17,250 nt of DNA, taken from positions 1-17,250 of the forward strand of contig JAANBB010000658.1 of NCBI GenBank assembly GCA_014621425.1, in the 5' to 3' direction. The position numbers and the translations under genes were made by a program. This DNA comes from Cylindrodendrum hubeiense. Taxonomy: Eukaryota; Ascomycota; Sordariomycetes; Hypocreales; Nectriaceae. The notes below the pieces were generated by a model. The model worked only from the letters and a program-made list of their open reading frames with translations. It was not told the origin of the DNA and did no database searches. This document shows positions 10,185 to 17,250 of this stretch, piece after piece (positions within the stretch are counted from its first letter, which is position 1; each line of letters starts with the position of its first letter).

Positions 10185-10586
10185 CTACCCCATGTCGTTG
10201 AGTGCCGCTACGGAGTCGTCGTCGAGGCCCAGCGGGCGCTTCTAGACCGAGCGATTGTCTGAGGTGCTGCGTCGCGGTGCTGGTGCCGGTGCTGGTGGAT
10301 GATTGTGGCGGCTAAGGTACACTGATGGTGCGCCAGAGTGACAGCAGAATAGGAAGGTATTTGCAGAAAGCGGGTAGTGTATTGGCAGGCCCTGAAGGGA
10401 GACCGAGGAGGCGAAACTGGCTCCTTTGGGCTTGCTCGCAGGACTATTGTTGATCACTTCCAATACCTGCCTGTTATCGGGATGAATGGGCTCGTCGGGC
10501 TCGTCGGGCCATGGGTTCATCTCCGGGCGGCCAATAAATGGTCTTGGCATCTGGCGACTGTTCCAATGTTCCATCGGCCAGTTCAT
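10185..10586 (-). CDS. Possible small two-exon protein (about 58 aa)
   Basis: Not recognised. Proposed exons are 10586-10467 and 10241-10185, with a 225-nt intron using CAG|GTATTG and TCTAG. The exons join in phase 0 to a 58-residue acidic product: a W/P-rich N-terminal half starting MNWPMEHWNSRQ and a C-terminus KRPLGLDDDSVAALNDMG before TAG. The last exon has a strikingly GC-rich third position (about 15 of 18 codons) and reads like genuine coding sequence. A branch/acceptor-like CTAATTATCCAG lies just upstream of the ATG, hinting at a further 5' UTR intron. Against it: the intron is long for this locus, no branch site is clear, and nothing known is matched. It could equally be chance. Confidence 0.28.
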
Positions 10587-11192
10587 TACGACTTTCTGGA
10601 TAATTAGAGGTTGTTTCTCCCCACCCCCTTTAAAGTTGTGGCACACAGAGCCTACAGTAGGTAGCGCAACCTCCTGGTCATAATGACACCAGACACCAGA
10701 CGCCGCCCACAGTTGTACCTCAGGGCGAGTTTCCCCATCGCGAGACAAGGGCATCTAAGACAAAGCCCACCCGCAAACCCCATTGTGAGGGTCACGACAA
10801 TGACTACGGACGGGGAGGGAGACGCAGAGACCCGGGGATGAGGGAGCCAACCGGATGCCATGGCGAGCTTGCCAGTGCAGCGGATACTGTGCAGATTAGG
10901 CGACGTGGGTAAGTGTTGCCCAACAAAGCCTCGGCTCTGCACAGCGCACAAGCCTGCCCATCCCCTGCTAACCAGGTGCTCACCAGGTGCCAACTAGAGC
11001 GAATACAGGGGCCAAAATACAGTGCGGATATCACCCGAGGATGGGCGGCCCGTTCGGAAGTCGTTCCCCTTGGTGCTGTCGCCTTCTCTGGGGAAGTAAC
11101 GAAGTACGAATTCAGCGCGGCGTCATCCTCCCGTCGTCGCTTCCCTGTCTCCATTGTTATTGTTGCTGAGCAGCACCTCTTCTTGTACTACT

Positions 11193-11241
11193 GTACCTAC
11201 CTAAGGTACCTAAGGTACCTACCTAAGTAGGTAGATAGATA
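11193..11241. repeat. TACC/GGTA repeat cluster
   Basis: A 49-bp cluster of GTACCTACCTAAGGTACC-type units on both orientations, ending in GTAGATAGATAG. It includes a duplicated CTAAGGTAC and several partial palindromes. It belongs to the same motif class as 659-684 and 960-977. It lies about 1.1 kb upstream of the UBL3-like gene. No function is inferred. Confidence 0.88.
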
Positions 11242-11951
11242 GAGGCAGGTACTCACTCGAGTACTTCGTATGCCATGGCCAATCTTGACTGTCTTGTTCC
11301 CTCTCTTGTTCTCTCCCACCACCACTCAACTTATCCCCAAGCCATCGTGGGCTCATTCATCTATGGAATAACGAAGAAAAATTGCTGTTGGTAGTCGAGC
11401 CTCGCTTCGCCCTCTCAGTCATATTTGTTTTGTTTTTTTGTCCGCTATTCTTTTTGCCCCCGTCCAGGGCCCTGTCACTCCTGTACCTAGTACGGCTAAG
11501 GAGTCCCTGTCCCAAACTGAGGTACCTCTCCGGTCCTCCAATCCAACCCTCCAACTCTTCTGCGCTGGACGACTCGGGCCAATCATCACAATCGCATCTC
11601 AGAGGCCAACTTTTAGATCAGCTCGCCGACAGAGAGCAAAAATAGCCAAGTCAACATCGTGTTGCTTGTTTTGATTGTGACGACGCACTGCATTGTGCCG
11701 TTATCTTTGTCATCGTCGTCGACGATCGTCCATCAAGTCACACGTCTCAGACCATCCCGCTTCTCGACTTCCGGGCCCACCCTGCTCCTCGCGTCCGCCC
11801 TCTCGTCTCCTCCTTGGTCCTCCTCGGGCAAAGCTTCCAAATACTCCACCAAGAGCCCACTGAAGCCACTGGAGCGCCGACTCGCACCGACTTGGCCCAG
11901 ACTCCACTGTCTCCACGGCCCAGCCGCCTGCCTGCCCTGCGTTGCAGGTGC

Positions 11952-11976
11952 TTGCGTTGCGTTGCGCTGCGCTGCG
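11952..11976 (+). repeat. Pentamer repeat YTGCG x5
   Basis: Three copies of TTGCG are followed by two of CTGCG, head to tail. It is a short microsatellite upstream of the UBL3-like gene. Confidence 0.85.
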
Positions 11977-12295
11977 TAGCATCCATCGTCTGAGCGACTC
12001 TCTTGTCTGGCTGACAATCCTCCGGCCTCCCCCCCACCCCCGGTTTCCCGGCCCCCGGCCTAGCAGGCGATCCTCCTCAAGAACTTGACGTCTTCACTCC
12101 CGAGACCTGGCCACGCCCAGTACCACATTCATTCAACCCCCATCGACCTGTCATCCTCGATCCCCCGACTCTGCCGCCTAGAACTCCCCCATCAACGAAT
12201 GAATTAGTCGGCTGCGCCTCATCCCGTGCCTCGATCAATCTCGCGTGGTGCAACCACCACCTGTCCACCCTCCAGCCCCTTCGTCGGTTCCTAAA

Positions 12296-13142
12296 ATGTC
12301 GGCACCAGCGGATTCCACCCAGAGCGGTGGCAAGACCCTCTCCGACGAGACTTCACGACTCGACCAACCTAAGGACGCCGTGCCTATGGAGAGCATGCCT
12401 CAACCGACATCCGAAGCCGCTCCCGCTGCCCACGATGCCGATAAGACCATCCTGACCAAGGATGTCACCGCGCCCTCATCCTCCACCGCAGTTCCATCCA
12501 CATCCGAGTCGCCCGAACAGTCCGCCGTCGCGGCATCCGGGTCTCCTAAGGGCAAGGAGAAGGAGAATGCTCCTCCACCACCGGCCAAGGAGTCGCAAGA
12601 CCCCGTCATGGCCATCGGCGAAGCTGTCGATGACATTAAATCCGTCATGCCAGGCGCTTCCGACGGCCCCGTCTGCAACATCACCCTGCTCCTCACATCT
12701 GGCAGCCGCCACCCCTATAAGATCGATGCCAAATATCTGAGCAGGAGGAACGTAGACATCCCCGACGAAAACGAGAGCGGACAGCCCGACCCCTTCAGCA
12801 TCAGCATCTACACCCTCAAGGAACTCATTCTCCGAGAATGGCGAAGCGATTGGGAGGCGAAGCCCTCGAGCCCCAGCAGCATTAGACTGATTCATTTTGG
12901 AAAACTATTAGATGACAAGGAGCAGCTGAAGAGTAAGCATCGCCAGTTTGAATTGCATGCGTCGAGTGCTAACCCAATTACCAGAGTACCAGCTCACCAC
13001 GGAGAGCCCGAATGTGGTGCACATGAGCATCCGACCCCAGGATCTCGATGAGGAGGAGCCAAAGGCCGGGAGTAAGAACCTCGCTTCGGGCGGTGGCGAT
13101 GGCCAACGCCAGCGAGGAGGCGGCTGCTGCGTGGTGTTATGA
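12296..13142 (+). CDS. UBL3/MUB-type membrane-anchored ubiquitin-fold protein
   Basis: Exons 12296-12932 and 12985-13142, joined across a 52-nt intron (GTAAGC...TACCAG, GCTAAC branch), give 264 aa. The start is the ATG at 12296; the open frame continues upstream only from a GTG. Residues 1-120 are Ser/Pro/Ala-rich and probably disordered. Residues about 125-235 form the ubiquitin-like (Rad60-SLD_2/UBL3) fold, with CNITLLLTSG, SIYTLKELILREW and SIRLIHFGKLLDD as beta-strand, helix and strand blocks. After a short linker the chain ends GGGCCVVL. This is a CAAX box (C261-V-V-L; leucine at X favours geranylgeranylation) preceded by a possible palmitoylation cysteine (C260), the same plan as animal UBL3 and plant MUBs. 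It should sit on membranes and, by family analogy, act in recruiting ubiquitin enzymes or sorting proteins to vesicles. It is not a conjugatable ubiquitin, because it has no terminal Gly-Gly. Confidence 0.9.
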
Positions 13143-13675
13143 GCACCACCTGTGTTGGGATAGAAGCGATTTTCTGGAGCGGAACAGGGCCCGACCCATC
13201 AACTCAAGCAGTACATAACGTCATACGTTGGACCTTGTCGACCACCGGCACCAACAAGCGTGTCTGATAACACTCGGCTGACTCCAAGATCAGCCTACCT
13301 CAGGCGACAGACAGCATGCCTGATCATCACTCTCTCTTGTCTTTTGTTTTCTTGGTCTATTGTCTTACACGGAGAAGCGAATGATGGGAACGACTCGTGG
13401 AAGACGGGGATATCGGAGTCTACATTGGCGTAACATGTATAAATGTAATTCTTTTCTTTGTCTTTCGGTACCTCTGCCCCCGGCATTGGCGTCGGTGGCA
13501 TGTCCACAGCAGGATAGATGGCAGTCACATTGCTGTACTCTGCACGCGCTCACATATAACTTGTCTTGTCTTGGGGATTCATTCATGCTTGACGGTTTAT
13601 CATGCTCTAAGGTGTATCGCGTTGTTGTACATTGTTTCCTTGTTCCCCGTTTCTTTCCGGTTGGATATCTAACGT
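13143..13675. other. Convergent 3' intergenic region
   Basis: 533 bp lie between the stop codons of the UBL3-like gene and ump1. The region is AT/T-rich, especially 13320-13680, and should hold both 3' UTRs and polyadenylation sites. I see no gene and no clear polyadenylation signal to assign. Confidence 0.6.
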
Positions 13676-14196
13676 TTACTGAATCTTGAGCTTCTTCTCC
13701 ATCTCATCGTGGAAACCAGCAACGCCCCTAGTCTCGTCACCAGTGTAGATGTCCTCCCAAGTGATCATGTCCTCACGGCCCTTGAGGATCTCCTCGTGGA
13801 GGCTAGGAAGGCCACTGCCCAGGGCCATGGGTCGCCACTCGCCATCACGGACAATCTTGAGCTCCATGCCGCGGCGAATGGGCTCAGCGATGCCAAAGGT
13901 GCGTCGGAGGGTCTCCATGCGCATGGACTCCTGGGTAGCCTCCCAGTTCTTGAGGCGGGCCTCGAGGGGATGGGCGGAGACGGGGGTGGAAGACTTGGCG
14001 TCGTGGGGGTTGATGCCGACGCCGTGGCGGAGAGTGTCGTGGACACCGGGCGCGGAGGGCGCAGACGAGGAGTGCGACGTGTGGGTGAAGGTCTGGGGGT
14101 TGGAGTTGGCGGGGATGATGCGCATCGACTGGATGAGGGTGGTTAGCCTTGCGGATGGGGAGGGAGGAGGGCCGTTGCGGAGGTGTAGCTTACCAT
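13676..14196 (-). CDS. ump1: Proteasome maturation factor Ump1 (POMP)
   Basis: Chaperone that enters 20S proteasome half-mers, checks their dimerisation and becomes the first substrate. The body exon is 14128-13676. It carries the family signature HPLEARLKNWEATQ followed by RRTFGIAEPIRRGMELKIV, and a C-terminal block with MITWEDIYTG. A canonical intron (14193-14129, GTAAGC, GCTAAC branch, CAG) immediately follows an ATG at 14196, so the first coding exon is the start codon alone. Splicing gives M-S-M-R-I-I-P and 151 aa, close to the yeast length. Without the spliced ATG, translation could begin two codons later at the ATG at 14125. The N-terminal 60 residues are Ser/Thr/Pro-rich, as usual in fungi. 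It shares a 290-bp upstream region with the divergent reductase. Confidence 0.93.
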
Positions 14197-14270
14197 CTTG
14201 GCGGCTGGGGGATGGAGTTTCGCGGGAGCGGGTTTGATTAAGTTGTGGTGTTGATTTAGATGCCCCGGGA

Positions 14271-14271
14271 N
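14271..14271. other. Ambiguous base (N)
   Basis: The only undetermined base in the window, 75 bp upstream of the ump1 start codon. It may be a consensus ambiguity or a collapsed assembly junction. It does not affect any proposed coding exon. Confidence 0.99.
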
Positions 14272-14390
14272 TACACATCGCCAAGTGGCTGATATCATCC
14301 ATCCAAAACCAAGGAGTTTAGCTGCAAAGTCCGGATCGCATGAAATCATCAAGCACAATGCAGAGCTCGATAATGATCATTAGGAAGGGA

Positions 14391-14396
14391 TATAAA
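14391..14396 (+). promoter_or_regulatory. TATA box for the short-chain reductase gene
   Basis: TATAAA in GGGATATAAAGAGC lies 91 bp upstream of the reductase ATG. This spacing is typical for a TATA element in filamentous fungi. It suggests a regulated rather than constitutive promoter (inference). Confidence 0.6.
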
Positions 14397-14486
14397 GAGC
14401 AGAAGCCCCCAACAACATCATAGAACTCCAGTAAAAACCAAGCAGCTCGTTGATTGTTACCCTACTCCAACCTCACCACAAAAACT

Positions 14487-15439
14487 ATGGCCAAGACAGC
14501 CTTCATCACAGGTGCTAACTCTGGCGTTGGCCTAGCCCTAACAAACCTGTTCCTTTCAAGGGGCTGGAATGTCGCAGCCACGGCTAGAGATTCATCTTCT
14601 CCAAACCTTCAGAACCTAGCTAGCGAGTCTGAAGCGCTCATCGTCCAACATCTCGACCTCTCCGACCAGACTACGTTCCAACCGGCTCTGGATGGCGCGA
14701 TTGAGAAGTTTGGCAAAATCGACGTTCTCATCAACAATGCCGGGTATGGTCAGTTCGGAGTCCTCGAGCACCTCGATATTGATACGATTCGCAAGAGCTT
14801 CGAGGTCAACGTTTTCGGTATGGTTCTCTCTCGGCCCGGCTTACACAAAGTGTGAATATCTAACCTTGAGGAAAAGGGACGATGGGACTAATCAAAGCAT
14901 CCCTCCCACACCTGCGTGCAACCTCAGAGACAAACTCTCCGTCCCGGATTATTTACGTCGGGTCGGGGGCGTCTCATTTTGGGTTGCCACTCCTCGGCAC
15001 TTACAGCGCCAGCAAGGCGGCGATGAACCTCTTCATGGAATCCCTCGTGTATGAGATGGAGGCGGTCGACCCCCCTATCAAAGTCAAGCTGGTGTGCCCG
15101 CACGGCGGCATCACTGAGACCAATTTCAGCCAGACGTCGATGCAGTTGGCTGGGATGGATCAGATGGCGCCAGGCGTGCATGAGAGATACGGTGCCTTCA
15201 TGAAGAGGACCATGCAGCGGTTCGGCGTCATGCAGGGTCAGAGCATGTCAGCGGTGGAAGCCGCTGAGACAGTCTGGACAGCGGCGACGGATCAGGATGC
15301 GACCAAACTGAGGTACTTTGTCGGGCCGCGGGACGGGGGATTAAACCTACAACGCCGGATGCGAGGCGGGCAGACTGGGGAAGACGCCGACGAGGTGGAC
15401 AGGCGATACATGGAGGACATGAGGGCCACCTACATGTGA
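14487..15439 (+). CDS. Classical short-chain dehydrogenase/reductase (SDR)
   Basis: NAD(P)(H)-dependent oxidoreductase with a Rossmann fold; the substrate is unknown. Exons 14487-14817 and 14877-15439 give 297 aa. The start is the first ATG; the upstream open frame begins only with TTG. Cofactor motif TGANSGVG is at residues 8-15. Arg34 after the second strand (ATARD) is a common NADP(H) determinant. The structural NNAG is at 83-86, catalytic Ser140 (YVGSGAS), and YSASK with Tyr153 and Lys157. The C-terminal half (about 160-297) is substrate-binding and acidic/basic-rich at the end. The 59-nt intron (GTATGG...AAAAG) restores VNVFGTMGLIKA; its acceptor is AAG, with an in-frame GAG six bases earlier. 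Only one biosynthetic-type enzyme is present here, so no pathway can be inferred. Confidence 0.93.
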
Positions 15440-15644
15440 GACACCAAGAGGTAGAAGTTCTTGGATGTCTTGGGGCCGGCCCGGCCGAGGCTGGGCATGT
15501 CGAATGAAGATATCGGCGTGGTTGGCGGGGAATGGGGTGCAACGACGATCGATCCCGATACGATCTCGACCTGGGACCTGAACTGTCAAAGCCAACACCA
15601 TGTCTCAACTCGGCTACAGGTCGGCTTCGGGTCGCCTACAGGGT

Positions 15645-15680
15645 CGTATGTATGTACGTATGTATGTATGTATGTGCACA
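15645..15680. repeat. GTAT microsatellite, alternating Pu/Py (36 bp)
   Basis: Mostly (GTAT)n with one C substitution (GTATGTATGTACGTATGTAT at its start) and a TGTGCACA end. Purine and pyrimidine alternate without a break over 36 bases. This is a potential Z-DNA or cruciform-prone tract about 200 bp past the reductase stop codon. Confidence 0.92.
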
Positions 15681-15712
15681 GGATCATAGGATGCAGATGT
15701 TGGTCTTGAGCA

Positions 15713-15744
15713 ACATGTGCATGTGCGCGTGCATGCATGTATGT
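15713..15744. repeat. Second alternating Pu/Py tract (32 bp)
   Basis: An unbroken purine-pyrimidine alternation that includes ATGTGCGCGTGCATGCATGT, richer in CG/TG steps than its neighbour 32 bp upstream. CG and TG steps are the ones that favour Z-DNA. Confidence 0.9.
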
Positions 15745-16194
15745 CTCGTGGAGTCTGCGTGATGATTACGCGGTGACGTTTGATTACGGTGATTAATGCT
15801 CGGGAGACGAGGAGACGTCTTGCCAACAGGCGGCCAAGGCCTCACCTCGTGGGCAGTGCACGCGACCTCGAGATTCGAGGCAGCCAGTCGGCCAGTCGGC
15901 CACATCGACTAAGGATGCAAGATTCAGGGGGGCAGAAGGGCAGAGATAGAGGCGTGTAAGACGACATGGAGGGTGGGGAGCCACCGAAGGGAACGTAGGG
16001 TCGACGGCGGCAGAATGGTCTGGGTTGGGGAACGCCGCGGAGACGCGTGTCGTCAAGAGTATTGCTTCACGCCTCCCGCGATGCGTCCCAACAAATGACA
16101 AAGGCAGAGGCACAACAATTCCCGAGCCGCCAAAGGTAAACTCCGTGCCTTTGATATGCGGGGAAGAAGCCACGCTCCCTCTTCTGTCGGTCAT

Positions 16195-16216
16195 GAATGG
16201 ATCACGAATGGATCAC
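16195..16216 (+). repeat. 11-bp direct duplication GAATGGATCAC x2
   Basis: Two exact adjacent copies of GAATGGATCAC followed by another G. It looks like a recent small tandem duplication. Confidence 0.88.
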
Positions 16217-16666
16217 GTTGGGCGGCGTCCTCGCGCGCACACGCCTCGCTCTCACTGCAGACACCGATCACCCACACGCATGCCACAACTAACACAGCTA
16301 ACACACCGAACTGTCTTTTTACCCGACGGCCCTGCTTTTGTCTGGGACGTCAGCCTGGCCATATGAGGGCGAAGTCTCGCAGCGCCCCCGCGGAGCTAAC
16401 CTTAACTGTCGCCGTGGAAGCTTCGCCTCCGTCACTTACACGTGTGCCGCCTCCGGCTGGGACGGGCTCTCTGGATGCATTTCAAAGTTACATGGAGGCC
16501 CTCGGTGCAGATGCAAAACGTTAAAAGAAGGCATGGATGGCCTTCTCAGACACATGTCATGCCAATGCTCCCTCGTCCCCTTTCGGCCCTTGTCGTCCAT
16601 GTCGTCCATGTCGAGCTGACCCCGTCCATCCAACAAAGACGAAGCGTCGCATCGTTCGTTGGGCTT

Positions 16667-16708
16667 GTTCGTTCACCTGTTCGTTCGCCTGTTCGTTCGC
16701 CTGTTCGC
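16667..16708 (+). repeat. 12-bp minisatellite GTTCGTTCGCCT, about 3.5 copies
   Basis: Three head-to-tail 12-bp units and a half copy; the first differs by one base (GTTCGTTCACCT). The period is a multiple of three, so it opens repeated Ser-Pro-Val-Arg or Thr-Gly-Glu-Arg frames, but no surrounding coding evidence supports a protein. Confidence 0.88.
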
Positions 16709-17001
16709 AAACCAACATCGGCTGTGCGCCGACATGCGCGCCGTTTGATCGAGCACAACGCCCCGTCTCAGCTGTGATCCAGACGAACCGAATAAACACC
16801 CGAACACGGCTCAACACCGTCAACAGCCCCGAAGTCTCAGAAACCCCTTTAAAAAGGAAGCAAAGAAGGGAGGTGACCATTTATTCATATCCATCGCCGC
16901 GCTCCCGGTCACGCACGTCCGCCCATCCCCAACGCCAGACTCCCGCAACGCACCGAGAACCAAGACGGAAAAGACAACGAGGCGAACGCGCAGCAAGCAG
17001 C

Positions 17002-17250
17002 ATGTGCCACACCGTCATAGCCCAGCGGATGTGTCAGGTCTGCCAACGCAGCCAGGGCGAGACGGCCATCGACTTTACGCGATGCGCACGCAAATGTTCG
17101 AGCCCGTTCTACTGTCTGACACCCACGCCGCAGATGGAGGTGTGCGCGCTCTGTGCGGCGAAGCTCTCCACACCGGTCCTCACACGACATGCCGTCGACG
17201 ACACCACCGCCGGCGCGCTGCCCCCGAGTCGGCCGCCCTACGACTGCCCG
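17002..17250 (+). CDS. Possible cysteine-rich protein, 5' part only
   Basis: An ATG-initiated frame stays open for all 83 codons to the window edge. Not recognised. It starts MCHTVIAQRMCQVCQ and has nine cysteines in the first 51 residues: C2, C11-x2-C14, C28, C32, C38 and C48-x2-C51 plus nearby His3. The paired CxxC motifs suggest a zinc-binding or disulfide-rich small domain, reminiscent of the many short fungal proteins that begin with MC and carry spaced cysteines. There is no signal peptide. The overlapping minus-strand frame (16909-17190) is the alternative, and GC-rich composition alone can keep frames open. Confidence 0.4.
   Translation, partial: MCHTVIAQRMCQVCQRSQGETAIDFTRCARKCSSPFYCLTPTPQMEVCALCAAKLSTPVLTRHAVDDTTAGALPPSRPPYDCP

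Larger units (their letters stand above)
9733..12295. other. 2.5-kb intergenic stretch, one weak gene candidate
   Basis: No recognisable protein domain or RNA gene was found. The first few hundred bases are presumably the apl2 3' UTR and flank. A candidate two-exon micro-ORF on the minus strand is listed separately (10185-10586). A TACC/GGTA repeat cluster lies at 11193-11241. From about 11380 the plus strand is C/T-rich up to the start codon at 12296, as is common for leaders and promoters of strongly expressed fungal genes. A five-copy YTGCG pentamer run occurs at 11952-11976. Confidence 0.5.
14197..14486. promoter_or_regulatory. Divergent promoter region of ump1 and the reductase
   Basis: 290 bp lie between the start codons. 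It holds a TATA box for the reductase and an ambiguous base at 14271. I did not find the yeast Rpn4/PACE motif GGTGGCAAA in either orientation. Confidence 0.6.
15440..17001. other. 1.5-kb stretch with repeats, no supported gene
   Basis: Open frames on both strands lack domains and follow repeat or GC composition. It contains two alternating purine-pyrimidine tracts, an 11-bp duplication (16195-16216) and a 12-bp minisatellite (16667-16708). A TTTAAAAAGG element at about 16847 could be a TATA-like site for the partial frame at 17002, but the distance (about 150 bp) makes this uncertain. Confidence 0.5.

Noticed and set aside
10652..11154. Minus-strand frames of 113-116 aa
   Set aside because: No domain, compositionally random, and no consistent splice connection could be established.
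12476..12895. 139-aa minus-strand frame
   Set aside because: Shadow of the UBL3-like gene caused by high GC3.
13709..14146. 145-aa plus-strand frame rich in Gly/Val
   Set aside because: Antisense shadow of the ump1 body exon, which carries the full Ump1 signature.
14197..14302. N-terminal extension of ump1 through the ambiguous base
   Set aside because: The extension crosses the intron and promoter and contains the N; splice sites at 14193/14129 explain the true start.
15872..15882. GAGATTCGAGG resembling a tRNA B box
   Set aside because: No A box or cloverleaf could be built around it; no tRNA gene was seen anywhere in the window.
16442..16777. 111-aa frame with SPVR repeats
   Set aside because: The repeat is a DNA minisatellite, and the rest of the frame has no coding signature.
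1..17250. Transposon, CRISPR or biosynthetic gene cluster
   Set aside because: No transposase, reverse transcriptase, long terminal or inverted repeats, regularly spaced repeats or core biosynthetic enzymes were seen; the lone transporter and reductase are about 9 kb apart with housekeeping genes between.

Overview
The window looks like chromosomal DNA of a filamentous ascomycete (Pezizomycotina, most likely Sordariomycetes). Reasons: protein-coding genes interrupted by short introns (46-65 nt, one of 311 nt) with GT...AG ends and CTAAC/CTGAC-like branch sites; strong GC3 bias in exons; pyrimidine-rich upstream regions; and scattered TACCTACC/GGTAGGTA palindromic clusters typical of such genomes. 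The family assignments come from recognising conserved motifs, and no database search was run.

Layout, left to right. 1-1940: about 1.9 kb with no gene I can support, holding low-complexity repeats. 1941-3155 (-): ER Qa-SNARE Ufe1/syntaxin-18, rebuilt as three exons (344 aa). 4022-5620 (+): intronless DHA1-type major facilitator drug/H+ antiporter (532 aa). 5721-6392 (-): EMC4, subunit of the ER membrane protein complex, three exons (185 aa), convergent with the transporter at a 100-bp spacing. 7125-9732 (+): beta subunit of the AP-1 clathrin adaptor, five exons (712 aa), divergent from EMC4 across a 0.73-kb shared upstream region. 9733-12295: 2.5 kb mostly without a recognisable gene, with one weak candidate small two-exon ORF (10185-10586, -). 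12296-13142 (+): UBL3/MUB-type membrane-anchored ubiquitin-fold protein with a CAAX end (264 aa). 13676-14196 (-): proteasome maturation factor Ump1, whose first coding exon is only the start codon. 14487-15439 (+): classical short-chain dehydrogenase/reductase (297 aa). 15440-17001: no supported gene; two alternating purine-pyrimidine tracts and a 12-bp minisatellite. 17002-17250 (+): possible 5' end of a cysteine-rich protein running off the window.

This is mainly a housekeeping region. Four genes (ufe1, emc4, apl2, the UBL3-like gene) act in the endomembrane system, ump1 acts in proteasome assembly, and the transporter and the reductase are accessory metabolic genes. I see no operon-like logic, mobile element, secondary-metabolite core enzyme, CRISPR or RNA gene. 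I found no convincing undescribed system. The points worth checking are gene-structure oddities (a start-codon-only exon, a GC-AG intron, a concealed in-frame intron, a tandem acceptor), the candidate micro-gene and the repeat tracts.
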